A DNA stretch of 64,000 nt from Candidatus Gastranaerophilales bacterium (lineage in GTDB: Bacteria > Cyanobacteriota > Vampirovibrionia > Gastranaerophilales > Gastranaerophilaceae), in NCBI GenBank assembly GCA_944322945.1, contig CALUQN010000005.1:1-64000 (forward strand). The letters are read 5' to 3'. The translations under genes and the position numbers were made by a program. This document shows, in pieces, positions 8,415 through 20,269 of the stretch. The notes under the pieces were generated by a model, which worked only from the letters and a program-made list of their open reading frames with translations, searched no databases and was not told the origin of the DNA. Each line of letters starts with the position of its first letter. The first letter of the stretch is position 1.

Positions 8415-8442
8415 ATTTTAATGTTAATTATTGCAAAATCAA
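8415..8442 (-). promoter_or_regulatory. Promoter of the secreted-protein gene, leaderless arrangement
   Basis: On the minus strand: TTGATT (8442-8437), 16 bp, TAAAAT (8420-8415). The ATG (first base 8408) lies only 6 bp beyond the -10 box, so little or no 5' leader is possible. Confidence 0.5.
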
Positions 8443-8510
8443 TCGTTTATAAACGTGATTTTTATGTTAAAATTGTGATAAACTATTTTTGTAAAAGGAG
8501 TATAAACAAT

Positions 8511-11326
<2,816 letters not shown>

Positions 11327-11340
11327 TTAGAAGGTAAAAT

Positions 11341-11790
11341 ATGAAAAGAAAAACAAGAGTAATACAAATAGATGGTTTCAGAGGACTAATGCTGGCATTG
11401 TTTGCAGTGGTATGTCTTGCGGCAGGATTTGTGGCATTCCCCGGATTTGTTGCAATGAGTCTCTGGAATAAGTTTGTTCCTCTTCCGGCAATAAATTTGT
11501 TTCAGGGCGTTTTGCTGTGGGTTATAGTAGCGATGAGCATTTATCTGGCAAACGGACGCAAGCTTGCGATATCATTTGCATCCCCGCAAGAGTTGTCCGA
11601 AGCTGAAATGAACAAGCTTATGGAACGTGTCCGCCTGCAATCACAGGTAAAAATGCTCAATGCCATGATGCTTAAATCCGTTGAAGAAGCTAAATCCCAG
11701 CATCACGAAGATTCTGTCAATACGGATTTACCTGATACTTCTGAAACAAATCCTGTCGAAAATTCGTCACATGAAGAGATTAAAAAGTAA
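11341..11790 (+). CDS. Two-helix membrane protein, unknown
   Basis: A 149-residue protein with two hydrophobic segments (about residues 15-40 and 50-70), then a cytoplasmic helical region (SEAEMNKLMERVRLQSQVKMLNAMM) and a low-complexity acidic tail rich in Ser, Glu and Asp. I do not recognise the family. It lies between ligA and the SIMPL gene with short gaps (14 and 10 bp), so it is probably transcribed with them. Confidence 0.65.
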   Translation: MKRKTRVIQIDGFRGLMLALFAVVCLAAGFVAFPGFVAMSLWNKFVPLPAINLFQGVLLWVIVAMSIYLANGRKLAISFASPQELSEAEMNKLMERVRLQSQVKMLNAMMLKSVEEAKSQHHEDSVNTDLPDTSETNPVENSSHEEIKK

Positions 11791-11800
11791 AGGAGATTGT

Positions 11801-12544
11801 ATGAAAAAGATTTTTGTATCAGCCTTAATTCTTGGTTTATTAGCAGGCGCTTCATCGGTTGCATCAAATGCAGTGACAACTACATCAGAAGAACGCGGCT
11901 ATATCACTGTTAACACCCAGGCAAATAAAGAGATGAGTCCGGATTTGGTTGAGATATCAATTGCTGTTGAAACTTCCGACAAATCAATGCAGAAGGCAGT
12001 TGCACAGAATAAAGAAATATCAGATAAAGTTCAGGCTGTGTTGAAAACAATGATTAATTCACAAAATATGGATTATATCAAAACAGCTGATTTCAGCGCA
12101 ACTCCAATATACAATTATGTAAATAAAAAGAGAGTGTTTGACAAATATGAAGTCTCTAACACTATTATTGTCCATACCAAAAATATAGATAAAGCCGGAG
12201 AAATCATAGATAAAGCTATTGCAGCAGGTGCAACAAATGTAAATAATCTGAATTTTTCAATATCAGATTATGAAGCACAATGCGATGAATTGCTGACGTT
12301 AGCAGTTAAAAAAGCCCAAAATCAGGCATCAGCTGTTGCAACCGCAGCAGGCAGCGCGCTCGACGGTGTAAAATATATGAATGCAAGCTGCAATTCAGGA
12401 GCTACATCAAGAGTTTATTACAACCTGATGGCAAAGAACGCGGTCGATGCTGCTCCGGAGGCTGGAATGGGTTCATCAACACCGATTTCAGCCGGCAGAA
12501 TTAAAGTTCAGGCATCGCTGAATTCTGCTTTCTTTGTAAAATAA
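11801..12544 (+). CDS. SIMPL-domain (DUF541) secreted protein
   Basis: A 247-residue exported protein. The signal peptide (MKKIFVSALILGLLAGASSVASNA) is followed by the SIMPL/DUF541 domain: GYITVNTQANKEMSPDLVEISIAVET at the start and VKKAQNQASAVATAAG near residue 175. Homologues are periplasmic or secreted proteins of unclear function, some linked to oxidative stress (YggE-like). The ATG at 11801 is preceded by AAAGGAG at a good distance; the frame is open further upstream, overlapping the previous gene, but that start has no support. Confidence 0.85.
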   Translation: MKKIFVSALILGLLAGASSVASNAVTTTSEERGYITVNTQANKEMSPDLVEISIAVETSDKSMQKAVAQNKEISDKVQAVLKTMINSQNMDYIKTADFSATPIYNYVNKKRVFDKYEVSNTIIVHTKNIDKAGEIIDKAIAAGATNVNNLNFSISDYEAQCDELLTLAVKKAQNQASAVATAAGSALDGVKYMNASCNSGATSRVYYNLMAKNAVDAAPEAGMGSSTPISAGRIKVQASLNSAFFVK

Positions 12545-12570
12545 CACAAAAATATAAACATCTTATAATG

Positions 12571-12598
12571 GAGCCGGAGTTCAGTCCGGCTCTTTTTG
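12571..12598 (+). terminator. Terminator after the SIMPL gene
   Basis: GAGCCGGA, loop GTTCAG-type, TCCGGCTC, then TTTTTGT; a strong stem followed by a T-run about 30 bp after the stop codon. Confidence 0.85.
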
Positions 12599-12638
12599 TA
12601 CGTTTGATGTAAAGTTTTGTTAATATCGTATATACTAC

Positions 12639-12667
12639 TTTACAAACCCCGAAAACACATATATAAT
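12639..12667 (+). promoter_or_regulatory. Promoter with a long leader before 12784
   Basis: TTTACA (12639-12644), 17 bp, TATAAT (12662-12667). The leader of about 110 nt contains two copies of TGTGGGTTAA(A)GAATA (about 12675 and 12751). Between them lies a hairpin with arms GCAAAA/TTTTGC (about 12712-12718), flanked by AGG/CCT and followed by TTTAATAT. The repeated motif and hairpin could serve regulation; this is not proven. Confidence 0.55.
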
Positions 12668-12783
12668 AAGGCATGTGGGTTAAAGAATAGAAAAGACAGG
12701 TAGCAAAAAATATTTTGCACTTGCCTTTAATATAACATACCAAAAATTACTGTGGGTTAAGAATAAGTAAAGGAGACGGAATT

Positions 12784-13839
12784 ATGGCAATAATGCCTGT
12801 TTCTGGCGTAAGTGTAAACAAAAAGAACAACATAATTAATTTTGAAGGCAAAAAGAATAAGGAAGTAACAGCACCGCAGCGGTCGTATACATCAAGTGTA
12901 AAGGCAATCCCGCTTGCTGTTTTGATTGCGATGAGCCCGGTTAATGCGAGTTCAGCAAATACGATATCGTCGCAGCCAAATGTTGAAACTATAGAAAATA
13001 CAGTTGGTGTCACTAATAATCAAGACAATATCAAACTTGTATTTGAGGAATCACCGGCAGAGCGCAGCAGATTTCAATTTTACAGCAAGACAAACAATAA
13101 GAACAGTATTGATGAAGTTGTTTTGCGGCTAACGGGACATCCGTTTGATGTGGAAAAATTAGTAAATACAACTTTGGAGCTGGTAGGAGATGACGGTATC
13201 TCAGCAGGTGAAGTGAAATTCAAGCAGCTGATTTTAGCACCGTCAACCGGGGAGCCTGTTACAATGGGTGATGCAAACGAAACAAGATGTGAATACATCC
13301 AAAAGTTTATCGACGGCAAGCTGCCGTCTGTTAAAAACAATAATGCAATTCCGGTAGAAAACCAGAAGCGTGTGATACGTCTGGGTTTAGGGTGTGAACT
13401 TCAAAACGTAAAACCTAACACAAGCTGGCTGGTTGATGGTGCTAACCGTAAAGAAGCATTCGGATTGGAGATAGGTCATTTGGATGTCAAGACAAAGACC
13501 GGCGATTATCGTGTCACTGTGTACGATATGGATGACAGCAAAAATGACTTTGAAGTCGTTACAATAAAACGTGAAGATGGTCCGGAATTTAAGGTGGCAG
13601 CCCTGCGAGGTGCTCAGGTAAAGCTTGAAGATTTCGGCGGTGATATAGCTAATCTGAATTTCGGTGTTATTGAATTGAATAAGCGTCATAGCAAAAATAC
13701 TGCAAGAATTATCAATAATGAACTCTTTGAAGCTCTTGCGGGTTTGCTGCGTGATACCGGTTATAATAATGCTTTTGAAACATCAATAACCAGTTCATTA
13801 GTATCAGTTTTGAATGGTGTTGTATATCCGAAAAACTAG
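12784..13839 (+). CDS. Large lineage-specific protein, unknown
   Basis: A 351-residue protein with no family I recognise. The N-terminus holds VSVNKKNNIINFEGKKNKE, then a hydrophobic segment (IPLAVLIAMSPVNASS, about residues 42-58) that may be a signal anchor, and a Ser/Thr/Asn-rich linker. The rest (about 95-351) is probably one mixed alpha/beta domain, e.g. VYDMDDSKNDFEVVTIKRED. AAGGAGACGG lies 5-10 bp before the ATG. The following 1014-residue protein has a similar 'INF' start. Confidence 0.7.
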   Translation: MAIMPVSGVSVNKKNNIINFEGKKNKEVTAPQRSYTSSVKAIPLAVLIAMSPVNASSANTISSQPNVETIENTVGVTNNQDNIKLVFEESPAERSRFQFYSKTNNKNSIDEVVLRLTGHPFDVEKLVNTTLELVGDDGISAGEVKFKQLILAPSTGEPVTMGDANETRCEYIQKFIDGKLPSVKNNNAIPVENQKRVIRLGLGCELQNVKPNTSWLVDGANRKEAFGLEIGHLDVKTKTGDYRVTVYDMDDSKNDFEVVTIKREDGPEFKVAALRGAQVKLEDFGGDIANLNFGVIELNKRHSKNTARIINNELFEALAGLLRDTGYNNAFETSITSSLVSVLNGVVYPKN

Positions 13840-13931
13840 TGTAAAGAATTGTAAATAATTTAGTGCACTGCGCAATTATCCGTTTTGCGATGTTTTTCAT
13901 GAGATATAAGCACGAACCACGAGAGTATTGT

Positions 13932-16900
13932 ATGACTACTTCGGAATCAATATCATCAAATATAAATTTTCATGCGATGTTAAATCCAACATCGTCACAG
14001 ACAGTGACGACGTCTTCTAATACACCTAATTCTGTCGTAAATGACCCTAAAAAGGAACCAAAGAAGAAATTAACACCGGAAGAAGAAGCATACATTATCT
14101 CAAAAGGTTTAGATCCGAATAATTTATCGAGTGTAGAGTTAGCAGAATGCTTAAATGACTTTTACAGTGCAAAGAATACACCTGCAGAAGACGGACAATC
14201 ACAGTCAGCACCGGTCAATACACAAACCGGTACAACTACTGTGGCATCCAAACAAACGCAGACTGCACCTTCAACAGAAACACCTGCGCAGCCGCCTGTC
14301 GCTGCGTCTGATAAAGCAACTGTAACAGCGCAAACACAATCTCAATCAACTGAAATAAAGTCTGATTTTAAGAGTGTAGGGTTTAGCCAATTTTCAACAT
14401 ATGATCCCGAAAACAAAGTACTTGACTGTGATTTTGGCATTGAAGGAACTTTGACAAAAGAAGAGCAGGCCGGATATTTTGTTAAATCCCTGGCAAAATA
14501 TGAATACGCAAAGTCCAAATGGGACAGCATGACAACCGAAGAACAGGATGCTTTTCTTGCAAGTCTCGGGCACGAACGTTCACATTACATAACAAATGGT
14601 GAAAATGTTGATGAAGCCTTTATGCTTGGAAATATTCTGCCAAAGCTCGGTGCTAAAGAATGGGAAAAACTTACACCGGAAGAACAGTCAGCACGTATCA
14701 ATGGCGTAGAGGCGAAGCTTACAGAAGAAGTTCCATCCTGGGAGAAATTACAATCTACAGATAAAATTATGTTAGCACGGGCTTTTATGATTGCAAGTCC
14801 GTACTCTGAATTGCGTAAAGAGGCTGAAGACGCAGGTGCTAACTTCAATCAACAATTGGAAACTGTAATTTCTAAAGTTATTGAAAGACGTGAAAATATT
14901 TATAACAAGTTTGAACAAATTAAAGAACTTGATAACAATGTTTTGGACTATTTGAAAAAAACAGAGGGGTTCAGTGGCGATGATCTTTCTATGTACAAAA
15001 ACGGTGAAGAAACTGATATCGTAAGATTCAATTACCTAAACGATAAAATTCAGAAAAATAATGGCGATATAAGCTGCCTGAATGAGACGGAACTTCAATT
15101 ATATAATGACTATAAATCTCTTAAAGAAAAAGGCTGGGATTTACATTTAGGTAACTATTCCCAGGATAAAGCAAATTCGACATTTAAGAAAATGTCAAAG
15201 GATGCTACTTTTCAGGAAGTTTTTAAAGATTACATCTCTAATAATTTAGTTACACTTGAGGACGAAAAAGAAGTTTATAAAGAAGCTGTTACTGAAGCTA
15301 CTTATGCCTATGTCAAAAAAGATTTGGGTATAACGATTAAAGACGGCAAATTTTATGATGTCGCATCAGGAAAAGAATTAAGCAAAGATGAAGTTGGCAA
15401 GATTGGTACGGCTAAATTCAAAAAATGGCTGGATAATTGTGATGCATTTTATGAAAAGAAATTATTATTTGATGTTGCGTACAAATTGCAGGAAGAATAT
15501 CCTGAAATTGGCGACATAGCAAAAATGTACGATTTCGCATCTGCTAAAACAAAAACAATTGCAGCCGGTGAAAGCAAGGATGCAGAACGTGAATTAAGCA
15601 TTGTATTAGAAATGAAAGAATTCAAACATCCTGACCATCCGCAAAGTCTGGAAATTGGTAAAGTTGCCGCACATGTACTCTCAAGACCGGATATATTGGG
15701 AGAACTTCAAAAAACAACCATTGCTAAAGAACTTTTGCAAATTGGTAGTCCTGAAGTTGGGGAAGCATATTTTCAGGCTTCTGAAAAAGGTACTTATAGC
15801 GCGGATGAACAGAGTGAAGTCGGCACTGCTGTATTTGAAAATAAAGACAGTGAATATTCTGAGGCAACTCAAGTTCAATTTGCAAGCAACACTCACCGTA
15901 TGGCTAAATCAATCCGTCGTGACATGCATGATAAAGCTAACGCCACAGGCAATGTTAATGTTATGAAGGCAGGTATTGATAATATCCATAAGCATGATGC
16001 TGATGACCAAAGCTACTTATTTGAAAGTTCACATGCTGCAAGTGCTAAAATGGCAAAAGAAGATGCCATCTACCTTGAAACAGCATTGGCAGATCAAGTT
16101 CCGTTATTACATGCGGATAATCAACTGCATGCTCACGAAACATTAATGACATCCCAGTATGACGAAGTTTTGGAATATGTAACCAAAAACATTGTTAACT
16201 ACGATTCGTCTGTACAGGCTGAAGCACTCCAGATGTCAATTGATACAGGTAATACTAAAGCTATTGAAGCTGCTGCCAGTGTTGCATCTGAAATTGCGGC
16301 AAATGCTGAGGCTACAAATTCATCATCAAGCGTTCAAAGCGACCCTGCGCTCCAACAGGTTATCGCACAGATTGAAGCAAAATATAACCAGCAGGTTGTC
16401 AATGCAATTGTTGAAGCTGTAATAGAAAATAATGTTGATGCAAGCAACCCGGATGTCGCTAATATGTCACCGGAAGAACGCCGCCAATATTATTCTGATA
16501 AATTTAACAATGTAAAAGATTTAAGCGCTTTTATTGACAGGCTTCCGGATTCAACCAAAAAAGAAGCTTATATCAAAATTGCTATGTACTGCCCAAATCT
16601 GTTAAAAACTATCGCAGCAACACACGGTTCCGCTATCTTGAAAATTCCGGGACTTCCGCTCCAGGTAATCAATATCGTTGCAATAGCAATGCTTAATTCA
16701 GGCGGTGAAGCAAAAAAAGAAGGCGCTAAGTTTATTCTTAAATCAAACTTCTTCTCAGCTAATATTGAAAAAGTAGCAAGAGAAACTCTCTACGGCGAAG
16801 AAAAACCTGAACAAACCGCACAAAGCGGGAGTGAAGACTCCCCTGCAACAGAGCAGATGTATGCTACAATGCCGCAGATTATTTCAAACAGATTTATGAA

Positions 16901-16976
16901 ATCAGCATTCGCATCCAACTTTAACGATATAAATTACAGAAAATTTTATAAGGATATGCCTCCTATAAAAGGATAA
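13932..16976 (+). CDS. Very large helical protein, unknown
   Basis: A 1014-residue protein. The N-terminus SSNINFHAMLN is followed by a Pro/Thr/Gln-rich low-complexity linker (about residues 20-140). Behind it is a long, mostly helical, charged body, in which residues roughly 580-850 look like repeated helical units (many Ala, His, Glu and Asp, e.g. MHDKANATGNVNVMKAGID). It has no signal peptide and I do not recognise the family. Of the possible starts, 13932 is the only one with a Shine-Dalgarno-like GAGAG at a normal spacing (6 bp). A terminator follows at 17000. A structural or surface role is possible. Confidence 0.7.
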   Translation: MTTSESISSNINFHAMLNPTSSQTVTTSSNTPNSVVNDPKKEPKKKLTPEEEAYIISKGLDPNNLSSVELAECLNDFYSAKNTPAEDGQSQSAPVNTQTGTTTVASKQTQTAPSTETPAQPPVAASDKATVTAQTQSQSTEIKSDFKSVGFSQFSTYDPENKVLDCDFGIEGTLTKEEQAGYFVKSLAKYEYAKSKWDSMTTEEQDAFLASLGHERSHYITNGENVDEAFMLGNILPKLGAKEWEKLTPEEQSARINGVEAKLTEEVPSWEKLQSTDKIMLARAFMIASPYSELRKEAEDAGANFNQQLETVISKVIERRENIYNKFEQIKELDNNVLDYLKKTEGFSGDDLSMYKNGEETDIVRFNYLNDKIQKNNGDISCLNETELQLYNDYKSLKEKGWDLHLGNYSQDKANSTFKKMSKDATFQEVFKDYISNNLVTLEDEKEVYKEAVTEATYAYVKKDLGITIKDGKFYDVASGKELSKDEVGKIGTAKFKKWLDNCDAFYEKKLLFDVAYKLQEEYPEIGDIAKMYDFASAKTKTIAAGESKDAERELSIVLEMKEFKHPDHPQSLEIGKVAAHVLSRPDILGELQKTTIAKELLQIGSPEVGEAYFQASEKGTYSADEQSEVGTAVFENKDSEYSEATQVQFASNTHRMAKSIRRDMHDKANATGNVNVMKAGIDNIHKHDADDQSYLFESSHAASAKMAKEDAIYLETALADQVPLLHADNQLHAHETLMTSQYDEVLEYVTKNIVNYDSSVQAEALQMSIDTGNTKAIEAAASVASEIAANAEATNSSSSVQSDPALQQVIAQIEAKYNQQVVNAIVEAVIENNVDASNPDVANMSPEERRQYYSDKFNNVKDLSAFIDRLPDSTKKEAYIKIAMYCPNLLKTIAATHGSAILKIPGLPLQVINIVAIAMLNSGGEAKKEGAKFILKSNFFSANIEKVARETLYGEEKPEQTAQSGSEDSPATEQMYATMPQIISNRFMKSAFASNFNDINYRKFYKDMPPIKG

Positions 16977-16999
16977 AAGGTACAAAATTTGTAGCGGTA

Positions 17000-17037
17000 A
17001 ATAAAGTCTGCTTTTATATTAAAGCGGACTTTATTTG
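17000..17037. terminator. Bidirectional terminator between two convergent genes
   Basis: AAATAAAGTCTGCTTT, loop TATATT, AAAGCGGACTTTATTT: a 16-bp stem with one G-U pair, with A-rich and T-rich flanks, placed between the rightward large protein and the leftward helicase gene. It can serve both. Confidence 0.75.
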
Positions 17038-17088
17038 ATTTCATACACACTACACATTGTCCGCTGCATAAATCAAAATTTATTTTTA

Positions 17089-20000
17089 TTATAAATCAGC
17101 GAGAACTCTGTCGAGGCAGGCTTTTTGAGAATACTGCCATTCGCGGAATGTAATACGGTTAACTTTAAATCCGCAGCGTTCAAGAATTGCCTGTTTTTTC
17201 ATATTAGAAACATGGTGGTGGGTTTTGACGTTATCTTCAAGACCGTCTACTTCTATAATGATTTTTTTATCAACAAGTAAGTCTGCACTCAAATCAGCAA
17301 TTTCTACACCTGCCTGAACTTCATGCCCGAGTTCTCTTATTTGTGAGGCTATTTCACGTTCAAGCGGATTTTTATAAATATTTTCGTCTATCTGATTATT
17401 TTGAAGCGCCTGTTGTTTATTCTCATATTCTGCAAGATAATTCATGTAATTCCTGAAATGACCGTCCGGCAAATCTTTTGGATTTCTGGAAATAAAGTTA
17501 ATCATCTTGGAGCAGGCTCTTGTGATAGCAACGTTAAAGAGGTTTGGTTTTTGCAAAAAGGTCAGGCTCTGGGTGTAACTGTTGTTTGCAAAAGCCCACG
17601 AAATCAGCATAATATCACGTTCATCACCCTGAAAAGTATGTGCTGTTCCGATTTCTATTCGATGTTTTCTTATCATGTGGTCTGACAGAACTTTTGATAC
17701 AGAAGTTTTCAGCTGTTCAACCTGTGCTCTAAACGGTGAAATTATACCTATGGAAACAGGGTTATCAGGATTTTTGCGCTCATCTTCTATAACTATTTCG
17801 TGTAGTTTTTTGACGACGGCTTCTACTTCCGGAATATTTCTTGTTGCATCAAAGTCGACTTTGCCATCCGGAACTTCAATAAGTTCAAGCACCTTGTCCC
17901 CTGCAAAATCTTTTTTCATAACTCTTATTCTGCCGCCGTAAAATTCTTCGTTTGAAAAATCAATAATAGGCGGAAGACTTCTGAAATGTTCGTCAAGCAT
18001 TACCGAATTCATTGAATAATAGTCCGCAAGATCAAACATGGAATTTGTTCTGAATCGCCACATTAACTGGTATTTATCAGGAATTCCATATTGTGAAAGG
18101 AAAGATTGTTCTTTTGCTTTTTCAAGGAAAGAAAGATGCGGAAGCTGCTTGTCATCACCTACAATTACGGCACGTTTTGCGCGGAAAAGTATAGGGAAAC
18201 AGCTTGCAATATCGCATTGGGAAGCTTCATCTATGATTGCAACGTCAAACATTCCGGGTTTTAGCGGAAGAGAATCCGATACCGCATAAGTTGTGACGCA
18301 CCAGCACGGGAATGCCTCTAAAAGCGGTTTAAAGTCTTCACCCTCCAGTATATTTGTCTGGAGGCGTTTTCTGCGTTCAACGAGAGAACGGGCATGGACT
18401 TTAAGACGCTGGCATTTTACTGCATCGCGCAGAAGACCCCTGATTGATTCGCGGCGCTGATGTTTCAGAATATTTATCGCTAAGGTTTTTTGTTTCTTTT
18501 TCATCTGGCGGATTTGTTCTGAGAGAACGTGTAAATTTCCGGTGTTCTGGATTTCCGCTTCAATTCTGCGGAGTCTTGAAACATAGCCGGCGACTTCAAG
18601 TTCTGATTTCAGCCGCCCGAGGTTTTCGTAATTCACGTCAAAATGTTTAAGTTTCAGAATATTTTTAATGGTTTTAACACTTGTGAAGTTCGCTATATTT
18701 GTGAAAAATCCTGATTTTTCAATGTTTTTTTCCAAAGTGCCGAGCGCAAGCGTAATGGCATCAATCTCGGATTTTTTCAGTGTTGTTTTGATAAACTGCA
18801 TTTTGCCGTTGGCTTTTTCCTGCTCTTCGGTTTCGACTGACAAATCGTGCCAGTCTTTTTCCAGTTTGATAATCTGTTCGCACTTGTTTTCCATACCTTT
18901 CAGCATATCAAGGTGTTTTTTCATATCGTCAACATTTGCAAACATTGTATCTTCCGCATCGCTGTCAACGTCAACTTTTCCTGCCAAAAGGTCATTCAGC
19001 TGATAGCTCAATTGTTTTTGGTAATTCAATCTGCCTGCACGCAGTGCAAGGTAAGGTGCACCCAAATCATTCAGTCTGTCCGCAACAACATCAACAGCTT
19101 TGTCCATACGGGAAGCCACAAGGACTGTTTTGCCGTTTGCAATCAGGTGGGCTACAAGGTTCACTATTGTTTGGGATTTTCCGGTGCCGGGCGGGCCTTG
19201 TACTGCAATCAGCTTGCTGTATTCAATGTTTTTGATAACTTTTTCCTGCGAATCACTCAAAGAAAGCGGGGTTATCGGATAAAAATCCTTTATATCCTTA
19301 ATATTTTGGAGCGGCACGGATTTTTCCTTTGACTGTGCGTACTCGTCGTTAATCACGCTGAGGGCTGTTTCTCTGTAAATCCCGCTCGGTTTTTCCGCTA
19401 TCTGGGTCAGTTCGTGCAAAACTCCTGCCGTCACGGACGGGCGTTTTGTCAGAATGATTGCGCACTGGTTTGTCACGGAAACTTTTTCCAGTTTTACCTG
19501 CGGTTTTGAGTTAGCTTCCTCTTCTTCAATGATATCTTCAACGTTTTCGCCGTCAACTTTGTAGAAATCCTTTGTGTGAGATGTTTCTTTTGAAATATTA
19601 TCTTCTTCAACGTCATCCTGGTGGTCAAAGCTTATCTCGACGTCCGGAATAACCGACTTCAGGGTTGTCAGAAAAATTTCAAGCTTTTCGTTTGTGAGCG
19701 GCAAATCCGGCACAACATCTAAAATCCCTTCCAAAAGCAGGTCAACTTCATCCTCATCATCATTTTTTTTCATTAATGCCGCAAGCGCGCCTGTGTTGAG
19801 AGAAAGCATTTCATCCTGCGGAATACAGTTGATATTAACCCCGTTACGCTCAAGTTTGCACGGCATATACAAAAGCGGGGTCAGAAATTCGTTTGCCTTT
19901 TTGGATTTTGAACTTTTCCCGACAAGAAAAAGATAGCCGTAAATCAGGTATTTATCTTTTGAACCTAATTCGGATTGTATCATAAGTTCAGTGAGCTTGG

Positions 20001-20217
20001 GGTCGCTTCCGTCAAGTTTTAGATAATCATCATAGTGTGTAAATAACTGCTCTTCCCCTTTCAGAAAAATCCATTTGTTGTCTTTATCCCCTTTAAGGTT
20101 TCTGAAAGTTGAGCTTTTTACTTCTTCACGTACGCAATCATGGAGGTACTGGCTTAACTTTTTGATAAAACTGTTATTAAATGCCGAATTGATGGCTCTC
20201 GTTGCTTCCTGTAACAT
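17089..20217 (-). CDS. SF1 helicase fused to a C-terminal DUF559-type nuclease
   Basis: A 1042-residue protein. The N-terminal 300 residues carry no recognised motif and include an acidic linker. The P-loop GPPGTGKS is at 341-348, the Walker B region IIDEASQCD near 660, then GDDKQLP, HTFQGDERD and AITRA, all motifs of the UPF1/DNA2-like (COG1112, AAA_11/AAA_12) SF1 helicases. The last 100 residues contain ADLLVDKKIIIEVDG, the active-site pattern of DUF559/Vsr-like PD-(D/E)XK nucleases. A ribosome binding site GAGGGA lies close to the ATG. The gene sits in a core region and may act in repair or defence. A second protein of the same design is at 52072. Confidence 0.85.
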   Translation of the reverse strand: MLQEATRAINSAFNNSFIKKLSQYLHDCVREEVKSSTFRNLKGDKDNKWIFLKGEEQLFTHYDDYLKLDGSDPKLTELMIQSELGSKDKYLIYGYLFLVGKSSKSKKANEFLTPLLYMPCKLERNGVNINCIPQDEMLSLNTGALAALMKKNDDEDEVDLLLEGILDVVPDLPLTNEKLEIFLTTLKSVIPDVEISFDHQDDVEEDNISKETSHTKDFYKVDGENVEDIIEEEEANSKPQVKLEKVSVTNQCAIILTKRPSVTAGVLHELTQIAEKPSGIYRETALSVINDEYAQSKEKSVPLQNIKDIKDFYPITPLSLSDSQEKVIKNIEYSKLIAVQGPPGTGKSQTIVNLVAHLIANGKTVLVASRMDKAVDVVADRLNDLGAPYLALRAGRLNYQKQLSYQLNDLLAGKVDVDSDAEDTMFANVDDMKKHLDMLKGMENKCEQIIKLEKDWHDLSVETEEQEKANGKMQFIKTTLKKSEIDAITLALGTLEKNIEKSGFFTNIANFTSVKTIKNILKLKHFDVNYENLGRLKSELEVAGYVSRLRRIEAEIQNTGNLHVLSEQIRQMKKKQKTLAINILKHQRRESIRGLLRDAVKCQRLKVHARSLVERRKRLQTNILEGEDFKPLLEAFPCWCVTTYAVSDSLPLKPGMFDVAIIDEASQCDIASCFPILFRAKRAVIVGDDKQLPHLSFLEKAKEQSFLSQYGIPDKYQLMWRFRTNSMFDLADYYSMNSVMLDEHFRSLPPIIDFSNEEFYGGRIRVMKKDFAGDKVLELIEVPDGKVDFDATRNIPEVEAVVKKLHEIVIEDERKNPDNPVSIGIISPFRAQVEQLKTSVSKVLSDHMIRKHRIEIGTAHTFQGDERDIMLISWAFANNSYTQSLTFLQKPNLFNVAITRACSKMINFISRNPKDLPDGHFRNYMNYLAEYENKQQALQNNQIDENIYKNPLEREIASQIRELGHEVQAGVEIADLSADLLVDKKIIIEVDGLEDNVKTHHHVSNMKKQAILERCGFKVNRITFREWQYSQKACLDRVLADL

Positions 20218-20233
20218 CTTCTTCCCTCATGTA

Positions 20234-20262
20234 TTCCATATTGTAGCATTTTATCGTAAAAT
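20234..20262 (+). promoter_or_regulatory. Putative cca promoter, leaderless arrangement
   Basis: TTCCAT (20234-20239), 17 bp, TAAAAT (20257-20262). The cca ATG at 20270 lies 7 bp beyond the -10 box, and no ribosome binding site precedes it. Confidence 0.4.
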
Positions 20263-20269
20263 AAACAAT

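Noticed and set aside
8421-8510. Longer N-terminus of SpeB
   Set aside because: The ribosome binding site and the arginase-family start favour 8511.
11681-11800. Longer N-terminus of the SIMPL protein
   Set aside because: It overlaps the previous gene, would precede the signal peptide, and has no ribosome binding site.
13080-13689. Reverse-strand frames inside the gene at 12784 and similar ones within other genes
   Set aside because: They overlap well-supported genes, have no start signals, and look like chance frames.
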